Assembly (NCBI GenBank): GCA_944326335.1 | Contig: CALVDM010000019.1 | Coordinates: forward strand, 1-45,447 | Reading direction: 5' to 3' | Length of the DNA: 45,447 nt | DNA from: an uncultured Bacteroidales bacterium | GTDB lineage: Bacteria > Bacteroidota > Bacteroidia > Bacteroidales > UBA932 | Part shown: positions 8,633 through 19,332 of the stretch, piece by piece | Position numbering within the stretch: the stretch's first letter is position 1 | How the letters are laid out: every line of letters begins with the position of its first letter | Notes under the pieces: generated by a model | The model's database searches: none | Seen by the model: only the letters and a program-made list of their open reading frames with translations | What the model was told of the DNA's origin: nothing | Made by a program: the position numbers and the translations under genes

Positions 8633-10834
8633 ATGGCGATCGACTCTAAAACACTACATTCCAGACTAAAAGAATTTTTCGGTTTCGACTCGTTCAAGGG
8701 GGATCAGGAGAAGATAATCAGGCACCTGACATCGGGCAAGGATGCGTTCGTGCTCATGCCTACCGGCGGCGGCAAGTCCCTCTGTTACCAGCTGCCTGCC
8801 CTTGTGATGGAAGGCACCGCCATAGTGATTTCCCCTCTCATTGCCCTGATGAAGAACCAGGTGGACGCAATCAGAGGATTCGTGGACGGCAACGACGGCA
8901 TTGCGCATTTCCTGAACTCATCCTTGTCCAAGGCCCAGATAAGCGAAGTGAGGGAAGACCTCCTGTCGGGAGAGACCAAGCTCCTGTATGTGGCCCCGGA
9001 GTCCCTGACCAAGGCCGAGAACATCGAGATGCTGAAGGAGATAAAAATTTCGTTCTATGCCGTGGACGAGGCCCATTGCATATCGGAGTGGGGGCATGAC
9101 TTCCGCCCCGAATACCGGAGGATAAGGGCCATCATAGAAGATATCGGCACTGCACCGATTATCGCCCTCACCGCCACGGCCACCCCTAAGGTGCAGAGCG
9201 ACATACAGAAGAATCTCGGCATCCAGGACGCGGCGGTCTTCAAGTCCTCCTTCAACAGGCCGAACCTTTACTATGAGATAAGGGACAAGTCTGACCCGAA
9301 GAGGGATATCATCAGGTTCATCAAGCAGAATCCGGGGAAGTCCGGCATAATCTACTGCCTGAGCAGGAAGAAGGTGGAGGAGCTTGCGGAGCTCCTGAAC
9401 ATAAACGGGATAAAGGCTTTGCCGTACCACGCCGGCCTCGACGCGAAGACGAGGGCGGAGAACCAGGACAGGTTCCTGATGGAGGAGATAGACGTGATTG
9501 TGGCCACGATAGCTTTCGGTATGGGCATAGACAAGCCTGACGTGCGCTTCGTCATACATTACGACATACCGAAGAGCCTTGAAGGCTATTATCAGGAGAC
9601 AGGACGTGCCGGAAGGGATGGCGGCGAAGGCAAGTGCATCGCATTCTACAGCTACAAGGACATAGTGAAGCTCGAGAAATTCATGCAGGGCAAGCCTGTG
9701 GCCGAGCAGGAAATAGGGAAACAGCTCCTGCTCGAGACAGTGGCCTATGCCGAATCGAACCAGTGCCGCAGGAAGCTCCTCATGAATTATTTCGGGGAAG
9801 ACTATCCGCAGGACAACTGCGGGGCCTGCGACAACTGCCTGAACCCCAAGCGTCAGTTTGACGGCCAGGAGGAGATGTGCCTGATAATAGAACTCGTGGA
9901 GTCAATGCCGGAGCATTTCAAGATAGAGCATCTCGCCAACATCCTCGCAGGGGAGTCGAACGCGCTGATAAAGTCGTACGAGCACGACAAGATAGAGTTT
10001 TTCGGGGCAGGGAAGGACCATTCCTTCCGTTTCTGGTGCGATGTGATCCACCAGGGGATTGTCCGCCACTTCCTCGAGAAGGACATCGAGTCATACGGAC
10101 TGATATATGTCACGGAGCAGGGCCGCGAGTTCAACCGCAAGCCTTATCCGCTCATGCTCACCGAGGAAAGGCATTTCGTGGACGGAGAAGATGACGACGA
10201 TGATCTCCCGGCAGGTGCTGCGCGGTCCGGCGGAGGCGGTGACCAGGTACTTCTCGCAATGCTGAAGGAGCTCCGGTCAGACCTCTCCAAAAAGCTGCAT
10301 CTCCAGCCGTGGATACTGTTCGGGGACCCGGCACTCGAGGACATGTCCATCACATATCCCGTGACATGCGACGAACTCAGGAACTGCCAGGGGGTTGGAG
10401 AAGGCAAGGCCAGGAAATACGGCAAGGAGTTCACCGAACTCATTGCCAAGTATGTGGAGGAGAACGGGATAGAGCGTCCTGACGACTTCGTGGTCAAGTC
10501 TGTCGCAAACTCTTCATCCGCCAACAAGCTCTTCATCATACAGGGGATAGACCGGAAACTGGCCCTTGAGGACATAGCTGCCGCAAGAAGCCTCGAGATG
10601 GATGAGCTTCTATCGGAGATAGAGTCCATAGTCGCCGCCGGGACAAGGCTGGACCTCGACTACTATATCCGTCAGACAGTGGATGATGACGTGGTGGAGG
10701 AAATCTACGATTATTTCAGGAACGAGGCAAAGTCCGATTCGGTGGAAGACGCCATGGCAGACCTCGGCATGGACTATGACGAGACGGAGGTCAGGCTTGT
10801 CAGGCTGAAATTCCTCTGCGAGGTGGCCAACTGA
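8633..10834 (+). CDS. recQ: ATP-dependent DNA helicase RecQ
   Basis: 733-residue 3'-5' DNA helicase for recombination and fork repair. Walker A is TGGGKS (residues 44-49), the DEAH box is at 145-148 and is followed by CISEWGHDFRPEY, the RecQ aromatic-rich loop. The second helicase lobe contains GIIYCLSRKKVEELA, AFGMGIDKPDVRFVIH and the motif VI stretch YYQETGRAGRDG. The zinc site of the RQC domain is formed by CRRKLL...CGACDNC (about 378-408). An HRDC domain lies at about 530-610, and an extra C-terminal helical tail to 733 is longer than in E. coli RecQ (about 610). Long RecQ proteins of this type are usual in Bacteroidales. The start is fixed by the short leader after the promoter. Confidence 0.97.
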   Translation: MAIDSKTLHSRLKEFFGFDSFKGDQEKIIRHLTSGKDAFVLMPTGGGKSLCYQLPALVMEGTAIVISPLIALMKNQVDAIRGFVDGNDGIAHFLNSSLSKAQISEVREDLLSGETKLLYVAPESLTKAENIEMLKEIKISFYAVDEAHCISEWGHDFRPEYRRIRAIIEDIGTAPIIALTATATPKVQSDIQKNLGIQDAAVFKSSFNRPNLYYEIRDKSDPKRDIIRFIKQNPGKSGIIYCLSRKKVEELAELLNINGIKALPYHAGLDAKTRAENQDRFLMEEIDVIVATIAFGMGIDKPDVRFVIHYDIPKSLEGYYQETGRAGRDGGEGKCIAFYSYKDIVKLEKFMQGKPVAEQEIGKQLLLETVAYAESNQCRRKLLMNYFGEDYPQDNCGACDNCLNPKRQFDGQEEMCLIIELVESMPEHFKIEHLANILAGESNALIKSYEHDKIEFFGAGKDHSFRFWCDVIHQGIVRHFLEKDIESYGLIYVTEQGREFNRKPYPLMLTEERHFVDGEDDDDDLPAGAARSGGGGDQVLLAMLKELRSDLSKKLHLQPWILFGDPALEDMSITYPVTCDELRNCQGVGEGKARKYGKEFTELIAKYVEENGIERPDDFVVKSVANSSSANKLFIIQGIDRKLALEDIAAARSLEMDELLSEIESIVAAGTRLDLDYYIRQTVDDDVVEEIYDYFRNEAKSDSVEDAMADLGMDYDETEVRLVRLKFLCEVAN

Positions 10835-10844
10835 GCCGGTCTTT

Positions 10845-11672
10845 TCAGATTTTTTCCATCACCGGTCGGCGGCTTTCGAAGTGCACGGCATATCTGAAGC
10901 CGCAGTCCTTTATGAACTCCGCGTACTGCCCGAACTTGTCCCCGACACGCTCGGGACAGTGGGAGTCAGACCCGAGGCTGATGTATTCTCCCCCGAGTTC
11001 CCTGAACCGCAGGAGTATATTCCTGTCAAGTTCAGGCGTGCGGCCGTTGTAGTCCTGATATGTCTTGGTGTTTATTTCAAGGGCTTTCCCGTTTTCCGCA
11101 AGATATTCCAGTATGGCGTCTGTCACGTCCGGGAAATCCCTGTAGAATATGCTGCACTGCGGATATGGTGCATATCTCGCCACATAGTCGAAATGCCCGA
11201 GGATGTCGAAATCCTGGAGCTGCGACATCTCCTCCAGGATGGTTTCGAGGTAGTGTCCGTATGCTGTCTTCCAGTCCTTGCCCTTGTAATATCCGCCCCA
11301 GAACGGGTCGGTGTCGTCCAGGTAATGCACCGAGCCTGTCACCTGGTCGAACCGGTGCTCGGACAGGAGTTTCCTGTTCCGGTCCCGGCTCTTTTCCTCG
11401 AGCCCTATCTCTATGCCCTTGAATATCCGTATCCCTGGCAGGATAGACTGTACCCTGTCTATCTCCTTCTGCTGTGCCGGGATGTCGAACTGCTCCGGAA
11501 TCAGATGTTCGTAGCTGGCCTTCATCGCAGGGACGAAGAAGTCGCAGTGGTCCGTGAAGCACAGGCCGGCGAGCCCGCATTCCAGTGCCGCCCTTGCGGA
11601 CGATTCCACTGATGCATTCTTCCCGTCGAAAGAGAACTGGCTGTGGTTGTGGTTGTCGTAAAGTCCTGTCAT
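10845..11672 (-). CDS. PHP-domain histidinol-phosphatase-like phosphoesterase
   Basis: 275-residue metal-dependent phosphatase of the PHP superfamily, HisK/HisJ group, which removes phosphate from histidinol phosphate. Metal-binding motifs are HNH at residues 8-10, TDHCDF at 40-45, GSVHYLDD, GHFDYVARY and the C-terminal SLGSDSHCPERVG. No other his genes are nearby. The gene starts 11 bases after the stop of the formate-THF ligase gene, so it is probably the second gene of that operon, and its natural substrate may differ. It converges with recQ, with only 10 bases between the stops. Confidence 0.85.
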   Translation of the reverse strand: MTGLYDNHNHSQFSFDGKNASVESSARAALECGLAGLCFTDHCDFFVPAMKASYEHLIPEQFDIPAQQKEIDRVQSILPGIRIFKGIEIGLEEKSRDRNRKLLSEHRFDQVTGSVHYLDDTDPFWGGYYKGKDWKTAYGHYLETILEEMSQLQDFDILGHFDYVARYAPYPQCSIFYRDFPDVTDAILEYLAENGKALEINTKTYQDYNGRTPELDRNILLRFRELGGEYISLGSDSHCPERVGDKFGQYAEFIKDCGFRYAVHFESRRPVMEKI

Positions 11673-11683
11673 GGCGCGAATTT

Positions 11684-13360
11684 TCAGCTCAAACCGTCTA
11701 TCTGGCCGTCCACTATGTCTATCTTGAGCGCCTGGGGCGACTTCGGAAGGCCAGGCATCCTTATTATGTCTCCGGCTATTGCAACCGTCATCCCGGCACC
11801 AGAGTTTATCACGATGTCGTTGATTTCAAAATCGAAGCCTTCAGGGGCGCCGTATCTTTTAGGGTCCTGGGAGAAGGAATACTGTGTCTTGGCTATGCAG
11901 ACCGGATACCGGTCCATGCCCGCCGCCTTTATCCGCTCGAGTTTCTTCAGACTGCGGTTGCTGAATGAAACGGAGCCTGCCCCGTAGATTCCCTTAGCGA
12001 CGGCGGTTATCTTCTCCGCGGTGCCGGCCTCGTCCGGATATGTGAAAACGACTGGCCCGGACGGGTATTTCTCTATGATGTCAACCACCTTCGACGCGAG
12101 TTCCACCGCACCATCGCCTCCGCGTGCGTATGCATCGTTGACTGCGAAATGGACTCCTGTCTGCCTGCAGTGTTCCTCGACAAGGGCAATTTCCTCCTGC
12201 GTGTCGGATGCGAACCTGTTGAGGACCACGAGCACCGTCTGCCCGAATCCCTTCATGTTCCTGACATGCCTGTCGAGGTTGGCGAACCCTTTCCTCACCC
12301 CTTCCGCATCCGGCAGCGTGATTTTCTCCAGAGGCACGTCTCCATGCATCTTGAGCCCCTGCAGGGTAGCCACTATCACCGTCAGTTTGGGGCAGAGCCC
12401 GCTCTTGCGGCATTTTATGTTGAAAAATTTCTCGGCTCCGAGGTCTGCACCGAAGCCTGCCTCGGTTATGGTGTAGTCTCCGAAAGTCATCGCCTCCCTG
12501 GTGGCTGTTACAGAGTTGCAGCCGTGCGCGATGTTTGCGAAAGGTCCGCCGTGGACTATCGCCGGTGTGCCTTCGGTGGTCTGCACGAGATTCGGCTTTA
12601 TGGCATCGGCCAGGAGGGCTGCGATGGCCCCTGATACGCCGAGGTCGTTGACAGTGAAAGGCTTGTCGTCGAATGTCCAGCCGAGAGTGATGTTCCCGAT
12701 TCTCCTTTTCACGTCCTCGATATCCGTGGCCAGACACAATATGGCCATTATCTCAGAGGCGGGGGTTATGTCGAATCCGGATTCCTGCGGCAGGCCGTTC
12801 GTCCTCGGTCCGAGTCCCGTGACTATATTCCTGAGAGACCTGTCGTTGACGTCGAGGACCCTTTTCCACACGATTTCCTTCAAGGCGAAACCTTCTTGCT
12901 GGTGCTGGTAGAGATAGTTGTCGAGCAGGGCCGCTATCATGTTGTGTGCGGAAGTGACCGCGTGGAAGTCTCCGGTGAAGTGGAGGTTTATCTTCTCCAT
13001 CGGGAGCACCTGGGCATATCCTCCGCCGGCAGCTCCGCCCTTCATTCCGAAGCAGGGCCCGAGGGAAGGTTCCCGCAGTGCGACGACCGCCTTTTTCCCT
13101 ATTTTCGAAAGCCCGAGGGCAAGACCTATCGAGGCGGTTGTCTTGCCTATGCCGGCCTTTGTCGCGGTTATCGCTGTGACAAGTATCAGATTGCTTTTCC
13201 TTGCTCTCTCTTCGTCTATCAGCTCCACTGGAATTTTGGCCATGTAGCGGCCGTACTGTTCGATTTCATTTACTGGAATTCCGATTTCCGAAGCGACATC
13301 GGTGATTTCGCGCATTTTTATGCTTCTCGCTATTTCAATGTCGGATTTGTGTGGTTTCAT
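11684..13360 (-). CDS. fhs: Formate--tetrahydrofolate ligase
   Basis: 558-residue enzyme that makes 10-formyl-THF from formate, THF and ATP, feeding purine and formyl-methionine synthesis. The full-length family pattern is present: a P-loop variant KAGIGKTT (the Bacteroidota form of the usual PxGEGKTT), then [93 protein letters not shown] and [16 protein letters not shown]. It is followed by the PHP phosphatase gene on the same strand. A good promoter lies upstream, shared back to back with the DUF308 gene. Confidence 0.97.
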   Translation of the reverse strand: MKPHKSDIEIARSIKMREITDVASEIGIPVNEIEQYGRYMAKIPVELIDEERARKSNLILVTAITATKAGIGKTTASIGLALGLSKIGKKAVVALREPSLGPCFGMKGGAAGGGYAQVLPMEKINLHFTGDFHAVTSAHNMIAALLDNYLYQHQQEGFALKEIVWKRVLDVNDRSLRNIVTGLGPRTNGLPQESGFDITPASEIMAILCLATDIEDVKRRIGNITLGWTFDDKPFTVNDLGVSGAIAALLADAIKPNLVQTTEGTPAIVHGGPFANIAHGCNSVTATREAMTFGDYTITEAGFGADLGAEKFFNIKCRKSGLCPKLTVIVATLQGLKMHGDVPLEKITLPDAEGVRKGFANLDRHVRNMKGFGQTVLVVLNRFASDTQEEIALVEEHCRQTGVHFAVNDAYARGGDGAVELASKVVDIIEKYPSGPVVFTYPDEAGTAEKITAVAKGIYGAGSVSFSNRSLKKLERIKAAGMDRYPVCIAKTQYSFSQDPKRYGAPEGFDFEINDIVINSGAGMTVAIAGDIIRMPGLPKSPQALKIDIVDGQIDGLS

Positions 13361-13396
13361 AATTAAAAAATAAGCAGGCCGGAGCCCGAAGACGCG

Positions 13397-13429
13397 CGAA
13401 ATTAGTAAAATTATTCTTAATTTTGCAAA
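13397..13429 (-). promoter_or_regulatory. Probable promoter of fhs (TTTG-N21-TAATTTCG)
   Basis: Minus strand: TTTG at 13426-13429, 21-base spacer, TAATTTCG at 13397-13404 (one mismatch). Start of transcription would be near 13390, about 30 bases before the fhs ATG. Confidence 0.55.
13418..13425 (+). promoter_or_regulatory. Probable -7 box for the DUF308-dnaG-metG-murB-murA run
   Basis: TAATTTTG matches TAnnTTTG exactly and would start transcription near 13432, 24 bases before the ATG at 13456. No TTTG at -33. It lies within the spacer of the fhs promoter on the other strand. Confidence 0.45.
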
Positions 13430-13455
13430 ATTGCATACCTTAAAGACAAATCGTC

Positions 13456-14097
13456 ATGATAACTTTCGGATTCAAGAATAAATTCAGTGGCTGGACAAGG
13501 GCCGCAATCGCCATTCTCGTGGGCTGCTTCATGCTTGTCAGGCCCGGTTCGGCAATAGACATCCTCGTGTATGTGCTTGCTTCCATACTTGTGGCTTCAG
13601 GCATAGTGTCCCTTGTGTACGGCTTCGCCAACAGGAAGGCCGGAGGGCTCGGGCTGCAGCTGTTCAACACTGTCGTGGACATACTGATAGGCGCTCTCAT
13701 ATTCGCTTTCCCGCAGGTCGTTACCAACATCATCATGTGGGTCATAGGTGCGGCTCTCGTGGTCTTCGGCATGTTCCAGATAATCGTGATGATAAGCGCG
13801 GCCCCGTATCTCCGGATGACTGCGTGGACCTTCATCCTGCCGTCCGTGTGCGCTGTCGGCGGCGTGGTGCTCCTGTTCAACGCTTCCGATGTGACGGTTG
13901 CAATCACCCGTATCGCCGGAGCGGCAATCCTTGTCTACGGCGTGTCCGAGATATTCTCGACGTGGAAGATGAAGAAGGCCGTGCATGAATACGAGATAAA
14001 GTTCCCTTCATCCGGTCCTTCGGGAACAGCCGGCACTTCCGGATATGCAGATGTCAAGGATGCCGAGTTCGAGAAGGTCTCCAAGGATGAGGAGTGA
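13456..14097 (+). CDS. DUF308 (HdeD-like) membrane protein
   Basis: 213-residue integral membrane protein. Six hydrophobic segments are visible: about residues 13-30, 33-55, 70-90, 92-115, 125-142 and 145-165. They occur as repeated pairs, as in the HdeD/DUF308 family (for example IAILVGCFMLVRPGSAIDILVYVLASILVASGIVSL split over two helices). A soluble, Ser/Gly-rich acidic tail of about 45 residues follows. HdeD itself is linked to acid resistance in E. coli, but the role of the Bacteroidota members is not established. The dnaG start lies 3 bases after its stop, so it is translated in one transcript with dnaG. Confidence 0.85.
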   Translation: MITFGFKNKFSGWTRAAIAILVGCFMLVRPGSAIDILVYVLASILVASGIVSLVYGFANRKAGGLGLQLFNTVVDILIGALIFAFPQVVTNIIMWVIGAALVVFGMFQIIVMISAAPYLRMTAWTFILPSVCAVGGVVLLFNASDVTVAITRIAGAAILVYGVSEIFSTWKMKKAVHEYEIKFPSSGPSGTAGTSGYADVKDAEFEKVSKDEE

Positions 14098-14100
14098 CAG

Positions 14101-16086
14101 ATGATTCCGAAGGAGACTGTCGGCAAAATACTGGATTCTGCCCAGATAGTGGACGTGGTAGGTGACTTTGTCTCGCTCAGGAGGCAGGGTGCCAACTTCA
14201 TAGCATGCTGTCCTTTCCACAATGAGAAGACGCCTTCGTTCTATGTGTCCCCGGCCAAGGGGATATTCAAGTGTTTCGGATGCGGGAAATCCGGCACGGC
14301 TGTCGGATTCGTGATGGAACATGAGGGGCTCACCTATGTCGAGGCGTTGAAATATCTTGCAAGGAAATATCATATAGAAGTCGTCGAGAAGGAGGAGACC
14401 CCGGAGGAGATTGCCCGGCGCCAGAGAGGCGAAAGTCTCCTGCTCGTGTCGGAGTTCGCCTCGAAATTCTTCAGGGAGAGCCTGGAAACGCCGGAGGGCA
14501 GGACAGGCTACGCATATTTCAGGACAAGGGGCCTGGAGGACTCCACCATCGTGAAGTTCGGTCTCGGCTGGGCACTGTCGGACAGGCATTCGCTCCTGGA
14601 CGCCGCAAGGAAGGCCGGCTACAGGGAGGAGTTCCTCATAGACACCGGGTTATGTTACAGACGGGATGACGGCGTTGTCGTGGACCGTTTCCACGACAGG
14701 GCCATGTTCCCCATACATTCCCCTTCCGGAAGGGTCATTGCATTCGGAGGACGCACGCTCAAGTCGGACAAGACAGTGGCGAAGTACGTCAATTCCCCGG
14801 AGACTGAAATATACGTCAAGAGCCGATCTCTTTACGGTATATGGTTCGCGAGGAACGAGATAGTGAGAAAGGACAGGTGCATCCTCGTTGAGGGTTATCT
14901 GGATGTGATTTCCATGTACCAGCTCGGGATTCACAATGTCGTGGCTTCAAGCGGCACGTCCCTCACGGTCGAGCAGATAAGGCTGATAAGGAAATACTCC
15001 GCGAACGTGACCATAATATACGACGGCGACTCTGCAGGGATAAAGGCGGCCCTCAGGGGTATAAACCTCGTGCTGAAGGAGGGGCTCAACGTGAGGGTGG
15101 TCCTTCTGCCGGACGGAGACGACCCGGATTCGTTCTCGAGGAAGCACACCCTGCAGGAGGTGCAGGATTTCCTCGACAGCCATGAACAGGATTTCATAAG
15201 TTTCAAGTCCGACATCCTCCTTGCGGAGGCAGGGGATGACCCTCTGAAGAAGGCCAATCTGATAAACGACATTGCCGACACAGTGGCGATGATTCCGGAT
15301 GCGGTGAAGCGTTCGGTCTATGTGGAGACGTGCAGCGCGCGCTTCAATATCTCGGAAGCCATACTGTTCGAGAGGATAAGACGGACGAGGGAGGACATGC
15401 TGCTGGCTGAGAGACGCCAGGAAGAGATGGCAAGGCGCAGGGAGGAACTTGCTTCCGGAATTTCGGAGGCCGGGACTGCCGGCACTACGGTCGCGGCAGT
15501 GCATGAGGCGCCTGGTGATGCCGTGAAGCTGGAGGATGCATTCCTCGCCCCGTGCGAGAAGGAGCTTCTCGGCTTTATTGTGGAGCACGGCCAGACGCCG
15601 CTGGAGTTCGACAAGGATTCCGAATACCATGTCAAGGACGACCGGCCGGATACAGTGGCGGAGTTCATAGACAGTGCCTTGTCTGCGGACGGGGTGTCAT
15701 TCTCCAATTCCGCCTACCGCAAGGTTTATGACAGCTACTTCGAGATGTACGACGCCGGGCTCACACAGGAGCAGATACAGACGAGGCTCATGAACAGCAC
15801 GGATGCCGACATGGCGGCTGTCACGGCGGACCTTCTGGTGGACAAGTACATGCTTACCGTGGAGAATTACCGCAATTCCATGACTGCCCTTGCGACGCAA
15901 TTGGTTATATTTGTCCCCAAATCCCTGCTGGCGTACCAGAGCAGGAGGCTCGACAAGATGTCGAAGGAGCTGTCTTCACGCCTTGCATCGTCGGAAGACT
16001 TTGCCGGTCAGGGGGACATACTTGCCGAGATGGACAGGCTGAACAAGACGAGGATATTGATAAACAAGAAATTGGGAAGAGTTTAA
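14101..16086 (+). CDS. dnaG: DNA primase
   Basis: 661-residue primase that makes RNA primers at the replication fork. The CHC2 zinc-binding domain uses C37, H40, C58 and C61 ([13 protein letters not shown] ... GIFKCFGCG). The catalytic core follows with [20 protein letters not shown]. The TOPRIM domain has E264 in [14 protein letters not shown] and D308/D310 in IIYDGDSAG. The last 200 residues are the variable helicase-interaction region, with an Ala/Glu-rich stretch at about 440-480. The length is normal for Bacteroidota. It starts 3 bases after the DUF308 gene and metG begins 5 bases after its stop. Confidence 0.97.
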   Translation: MIPKETVGKILDSAQIVDVVGDFVSLRRQGANFIACCPFHNEKTPSFYVSPAKGIFKCFGCGKSGTAVGFVMEHEGLTYVEALKYLARKYHIEVVEKEETPEEIARRQRGESLLLVSEFASKFFRESLETPEGRTGYAYFRTRGLEDSTIVKFGLGWALSDRHSLLDAARKAGYREEFLIDTGLCYRRDDGVVVDRFHDRAMFPIHSPSGRVIAFGGRTLKSDKTVAKYVNSPETEIYVKSRSLYGIWFARNEIVRKDRCILVEGYLDVISMYQLGIHNVVASSGTSLTVEQIRLIRKYSANVTIIYDGDSAGIKAALRGINLVLKEGLNVRVVLLPDGDDPDSFSRKHTLQEVQDFLDSHEQDFISFKSDILLAEAGDDPLKKANLINDIADTVAMIPDAVKRSVYVETCSARFNISEAILFERIRRTREDMLLAERRQEEMARRREELASGISEAGTAGTTVAAVHEAPGDAVKLEDAFLAPCEKELLGFIVEHGQTPLEFDKDSEYHVKDDRPDTVAEFIDSALSADGVSFSNSAYRKVYDSYFEMYDAGLTQEQIQTRLMNSTDADMAAVTADLLVDKYMLTVENYRNSMTALATQLVIFVPKSLLAYQSRRLDKMSKELSSRLASSEDFAGQGDILAEMDRLNKTRILINKKLGRV

Positions 16087-16091
16087 AGTAT

Positions 16092-18263
16092 ATGGACAAG
16101 AATTTTGAAAGAACACTGGTTACATGTGCGCTGCCGTATGCCAACGGTCCGGTGCACATCGGGCATCTTGCCGGGGTGTATGTGCCTGCAGACATTTATG
16201 TGAGGTATCTGAGGCTGAGAGGGGAGGACGTGCTCTTCATCTGCGGCTCCGACGAGCACGGGGTGCCGATTACGATAAAGGCTAAAAAGCAGGGATGTAC
16301 GCCTCAGGACGTGGTGGACAAGTATCACAACATCATAAAGCATTCGTTTGCCGGCCTCGGCATCAATTTCGACATTTATTCGAGGACTACATCCGATACG
16401 CATCACAGGAATGCCGCCGCATTCTTCCGCAGGCTTTACGAAGACGGAAAATTCATAGAGAAGGAGAGTGAACAGTATTACGACGAGGAGGCTAAGACTT
16501 TCCTGGCCGACCGCTATATCGTGGGTACCTGCCCCAAATGCGGCAATGAAGGCGCCTATGGCGACCAGTGCGAAAAGTGCGGGAGCACGCTCAGTCCTGA
16601 CGAGCTTATCAACCCGAAATCGGCCCTCAGCGGAGGCGAACTTGTGAAGAAGACCACGAAACACTGGTATCTTCCTCTCGACCAATATGAAGGCTGGCTC
16701 AAGGAGTGGATTCTTGAGGGGCACAAGGAGTGGAAGACGAATGTCTACGGGCAGTGCAAGTCGTGGCTCGACGGAGGACTCCAGCCCCGTGCTGTGAGCC
16801 GGGACCTCGACTGGGGCGTTCCCGTGCCTGTCGAGGGTGCGGAGGGCAAGGTGCTGTATGTGTGGTTCGATGCGCCTATCGGCTACATATCTAACACCAT
16901 GGAATTGCTCCCGCAGTCGTGGGAGAAGTGGTGGAAGTCCGGGGACACCAAACTGGTGCATTTCATCGGAAAGGACAACATCGTCTTCCACTGCATCGTA
17001 TTCCCGTCCATGCTGAAGGCCGACGGCACCTATATCCTGCCGGACAATGTGCCTGCAAACGAGTTCCTGAACCTTGAAGGCGACAAGATATCGACTTCGA
17101 AAAACTGGGCAGTATGGCTCAACGAATATCTTGAAGAGTTCCCGGACAAGGAGGATGTGCTCAGATACGTGCTGTGCGCCAACGCTCCCGAGACCAAGGA
17201 CAACGACTTCACCTGGAAGGACTTCCAGGCACGCAACAACAGCGAGCTCGTGGCGATTTTCGGCAATTTCGTGAACCGTGCCGTGGTGCTGACCCACAAA
17301 TATTTCGCAGGCAAGGTGCCGGCAAACCTCAAGCCTGAGCCGATTGATGCCGAGACCCTGTCGCAGATTCCTGCAATCAGGAAATCAATCGGGGAAAATA
17401 TCGAAAACTACAAATTCCGCGAGGCTCTCAAGGAGGCTATGAACATTGCCCGTATCGGAAACAAATACCTGACGGACACCGAGCCGTGGAAGGTCGCAAA
17501 GACAGACATGGACAGGACTGCATCCATACTCAATGTGTCGCTCCAGCTGTGCGCCGACCTTGCTGTGGCATTCGAGCCGTTCCTGCCGTTTTCTGCGGAA
17601 AAGTTGAGGAAAATCCTGAACGTGGGTATTTCTGCAGGGTTTGACCACAGGGCCGGAGAGGAAGGCAGCATCAAGGACAATATGTTCAAGGACGGGGAAT
17701 CAGCCGCTCTCCATACTTCTGGCGGGGTGCAGTCTGAAGGCTTGGTTCTCTCGTGGGAAAGCCTGGGCAACGATGTCATACTTCCTGAAGGACATCTTCT
17801 CGGCGAGCCTGTCCTGCTGTTCAGCAAAATCGAGGACAGCGTGGTAGAAGCGCAGGTGAACAAGTTGAAAGAGGCAAAGGCTGCCAACGAGGCTGCAGCA
17901 AAGGCTGCGGAAGTCCTGAAGGCGGCTCCGCAGAAAGCCGGATGCACTTTCGAAGATTTCGAGAAAATGGACATCAGGACAGCCACCGTCCTTGAAGCGG
18001 AAAGAGTTCCGAAGACCGACAAGCTGCTCAAGCTCACGATAGATACTGGCATCGACAAGCGTACCATAGTGTCCGGCATCGCCGAATACTATACGCCGGA
18101 GCAGATGCTCGGCAGGCAGATATGCATACTTGCCAACCTTGCCCCGCGCAAAATCCGAGGCATAGAATCCAAGGGAATGATTCTCATGGCACGCCAGCCG
18201 GACGGCAAGATGCGTTTCATCACCCCTGAAGAAACCCTCACCAACGGTGCAGAGATAGGATGA
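16092..18263 (+). CDS. metG: Methionyl-tRNA synthetase
   Basis: 723-residue class I aminoacyl-tRNA synthetase that charges tRNA-Met. The HIGH motif is at residues 22-25 ([10 protein letters not shown]). A zinc knuckle with two CxxC pairs ([18 protein letters not shown]) lies near 145-162. The KMSKS loop is KISTSK at 332-337. An anticodon-binding helical domain follows, then an Ala/Lys-rich linker, and from about 620 an EMAP/Trbp111-like tRNA-binding domain ([54 protein letters not shown]) that usually gives dimerisation. The stop overlaps the murB start (ATGA). Confidence 0.98.
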   Translation: MDKNFERTLVTCALPYANGPVHIGHLAGVYVPADIYVRYLRLRGEDVLFICGSDEHGVPITIKAKKQGCTPQDVVDKYHNIIKHSFAGLGINFDIYSRTTSDTHHRNAAAFFRRLYEDGKFIEKESEQYYDEEAKTFLADRYIVGTCPKCGNEGAYGDQCEKCGSTLSPDELINPKSALSGGELVKKTTKHWYLPLDQYEGWLKEWILEGHKEWKTNVYGQCKSWLDGGLQPRAVSRDLDWGVPVPVEGAEGKVLYVWFDAPIGYISNTMELLPQSWEKWWKSGDTKLVHFIGKDNIVFHCIVFPSMLKADGTYILPDNVPANEFLNLEGDKISTSKNWAVWLNEYLEEFPDKEDVLRYVLCANAPETKDNDFTWKDFQARNNSELVAIFGNFVNRAVVLTHKYFAGKVPANLKPEPIDAETLSQIPAIRKSIGENIENYKFREALKEAMNIARIGNKYLTDTEPWKVAKTDMDRTASILNVSLQLCADLAVAFEPFLPFSAEKLRKILNVGISAGFDHRAGEEGSIKDNMFKDGESAALHTSGGVQSEGLVLSWESLGNDVILPEGHLLGEPVLLFSKIEDSVVEAQVNKLKEAKAANEAAAKAAEVLKAAPQKAGCTFEDFEKMDIRTATVLEAERVPKTDKLLKLTIDTGIDKRTIVSGIAEYYTPEQMLGRQICILANLAPRKIRGIESKGMILMARQPDGKMRFITPEETLTNGAEIG

Positions 18264-19303
18264 GAATCGAGAATAACCATAGTCTTCTGAAGCAGAACAC
18301 GTTCGGGATGGATGTGTCCTGTGCCTGCTATCTGGAATACGGAAGTGCGGAGGAACTTGTGGAATTTTTCGCTTCAGGAAGACAGTTCACCCTGCCTGAG
18401 CCGTTTCTGCACATCGGCGGCGGCAGCAATCTGCTGTTTACCAAGGATTTTCCCGGGACAGTCTTCCATTCCCGCATACGCTTCATAAAGGAATTGTCCG
18501 GGAGCGGCGGAAATGTCCTGATTGAGGCAGGTGCAGGCACTCTGTGGGATGACGTATGCGTCTTTTGCGCCGAAAACGGGCTCTGGGGGGTTGAAAACCT
18601 TTCCGGAATACCGGGGGAGACAGGTGCTGCGGCAGTCCAGAACATAGGGGCATACGGAGCAGAGATAAAGGATGTCGTGGAAGAGGTCAGATGCTTTGAT
18701 GCAGTGACACTTGCCATGAAAACCATCAAGGCGGAAGACTGCGGGTACGGCTACCGGACCTCCATATTCAAAGAAGGGGCAAAGGGACGCTATACCGTGA
18801 TGTCCGTTGTGCTGCGGCTTTCGGAGACTCCGAAACCCCGTCTTGAATACGGGCACCTCAGATCCGCTGTGGAAGCAGGTGATGCGGAAATTACCCCGGC
18901 ACACGTGCGTTCCGTGGTTCTGGAAATAAGGAATTCCAAACTTCCAGACCCGTCGAAAATCGGAAATGCGGGAAGTTTCTTCAAGAATCCGATTGTGCCG
19001 AAGTCCTCTTTCGATGTAGTGGAGAATTATGCAAGGTCAAAATACGGGAAAGAGTATGAAGTGCCTCACTTCGATGCCGGTTCCGGCTTCGTGAAAATTC
19101 CTGCCGCCTGGCTGATAGAGCAGTGCGGCTGGAAAGGGTACAGGGAAGGCAATGTGGGTGTATATGAAAAGCAGCCACTTGTGCTCGTGAATGTCACAGG
19201 CCAGGCCCGTCCGTATGAGATTCTCGGACTTGAGACCAGGATAACGGCTTCCGTCCGGAATCTTTTCGGAATCGAACTTGAGCCCGAGGTCGAGCATATC
19301 TGA
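18260..19303 (+). CDS. murB: UDP-N-acetylmuramate dehydrogenase (UDP-N-acetylenolpyruvoylglucosamine reductase)
   Basis: 347-residue FAD enzyme that reduces enolpyruvyl-UDP-GlcNAc to UDP-MurNAc, the second committed step of peptidoglycan synthesis. FAD-binding features include [15 protein letters not shown], the substrate loop [20 protein letters not shown] and YGYRTSIFK. The C-terminal domain shows the catalytic Ser region [12 protein letters not shown] and [20 protein letters not shown]. It resembles the type I (E. coli-like) form. It overlaps metG by 4 bases and precedes murA by 29 bases, so two successive cell-wall enzymes are adjacent but in reverse pathway order. Confidence 0.97.
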   Translation: MRIENNHSLLKQNTFGMDVSCACYLEYGSAEELVEFFASGRQFTLPEPFLHIGGGSNLLFTKDFPGTVFHSRIRFIKELSGSGGNVLIEAGAGTLWDDVCVFCAENGLWGVENLSGIPGETGAAAVQNIGAYGAEIKDVVEEVRCFDAVTLAMKTIKAEDCGYGYRTSIFKEGAKGRYTVMSVVLRLSETPKPRLEYGHLRSAVEAGDAEITPAHVRSVVLEIRNSKLPDPSKIGNAGSFFKNPIVPKSSFDVVENYARSKYGKEYEVPHFDAGSGFVKIPAAWLIEQCGWKGYREGNVGVYEKQPLVLVNVTGQARPYEILGLETRITASVRNLFGIELEPEVEHI

Positions 19304-19332
19304 TATGATTCACCGGACTGAAAAATTTGATT

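Noticed and set aside
16083-17297. 404-codon open frame antisense to metG
   Set aside because: The opposite strand encodes metG with all its catalytic motifs. The antisense product has no family features and is a product of GC-biased codons. The same holds for long antisense frames over the kinase gene (34077-35285), the methyltransferase/M16 genes (22702-23979) and glgB (41745-42632).
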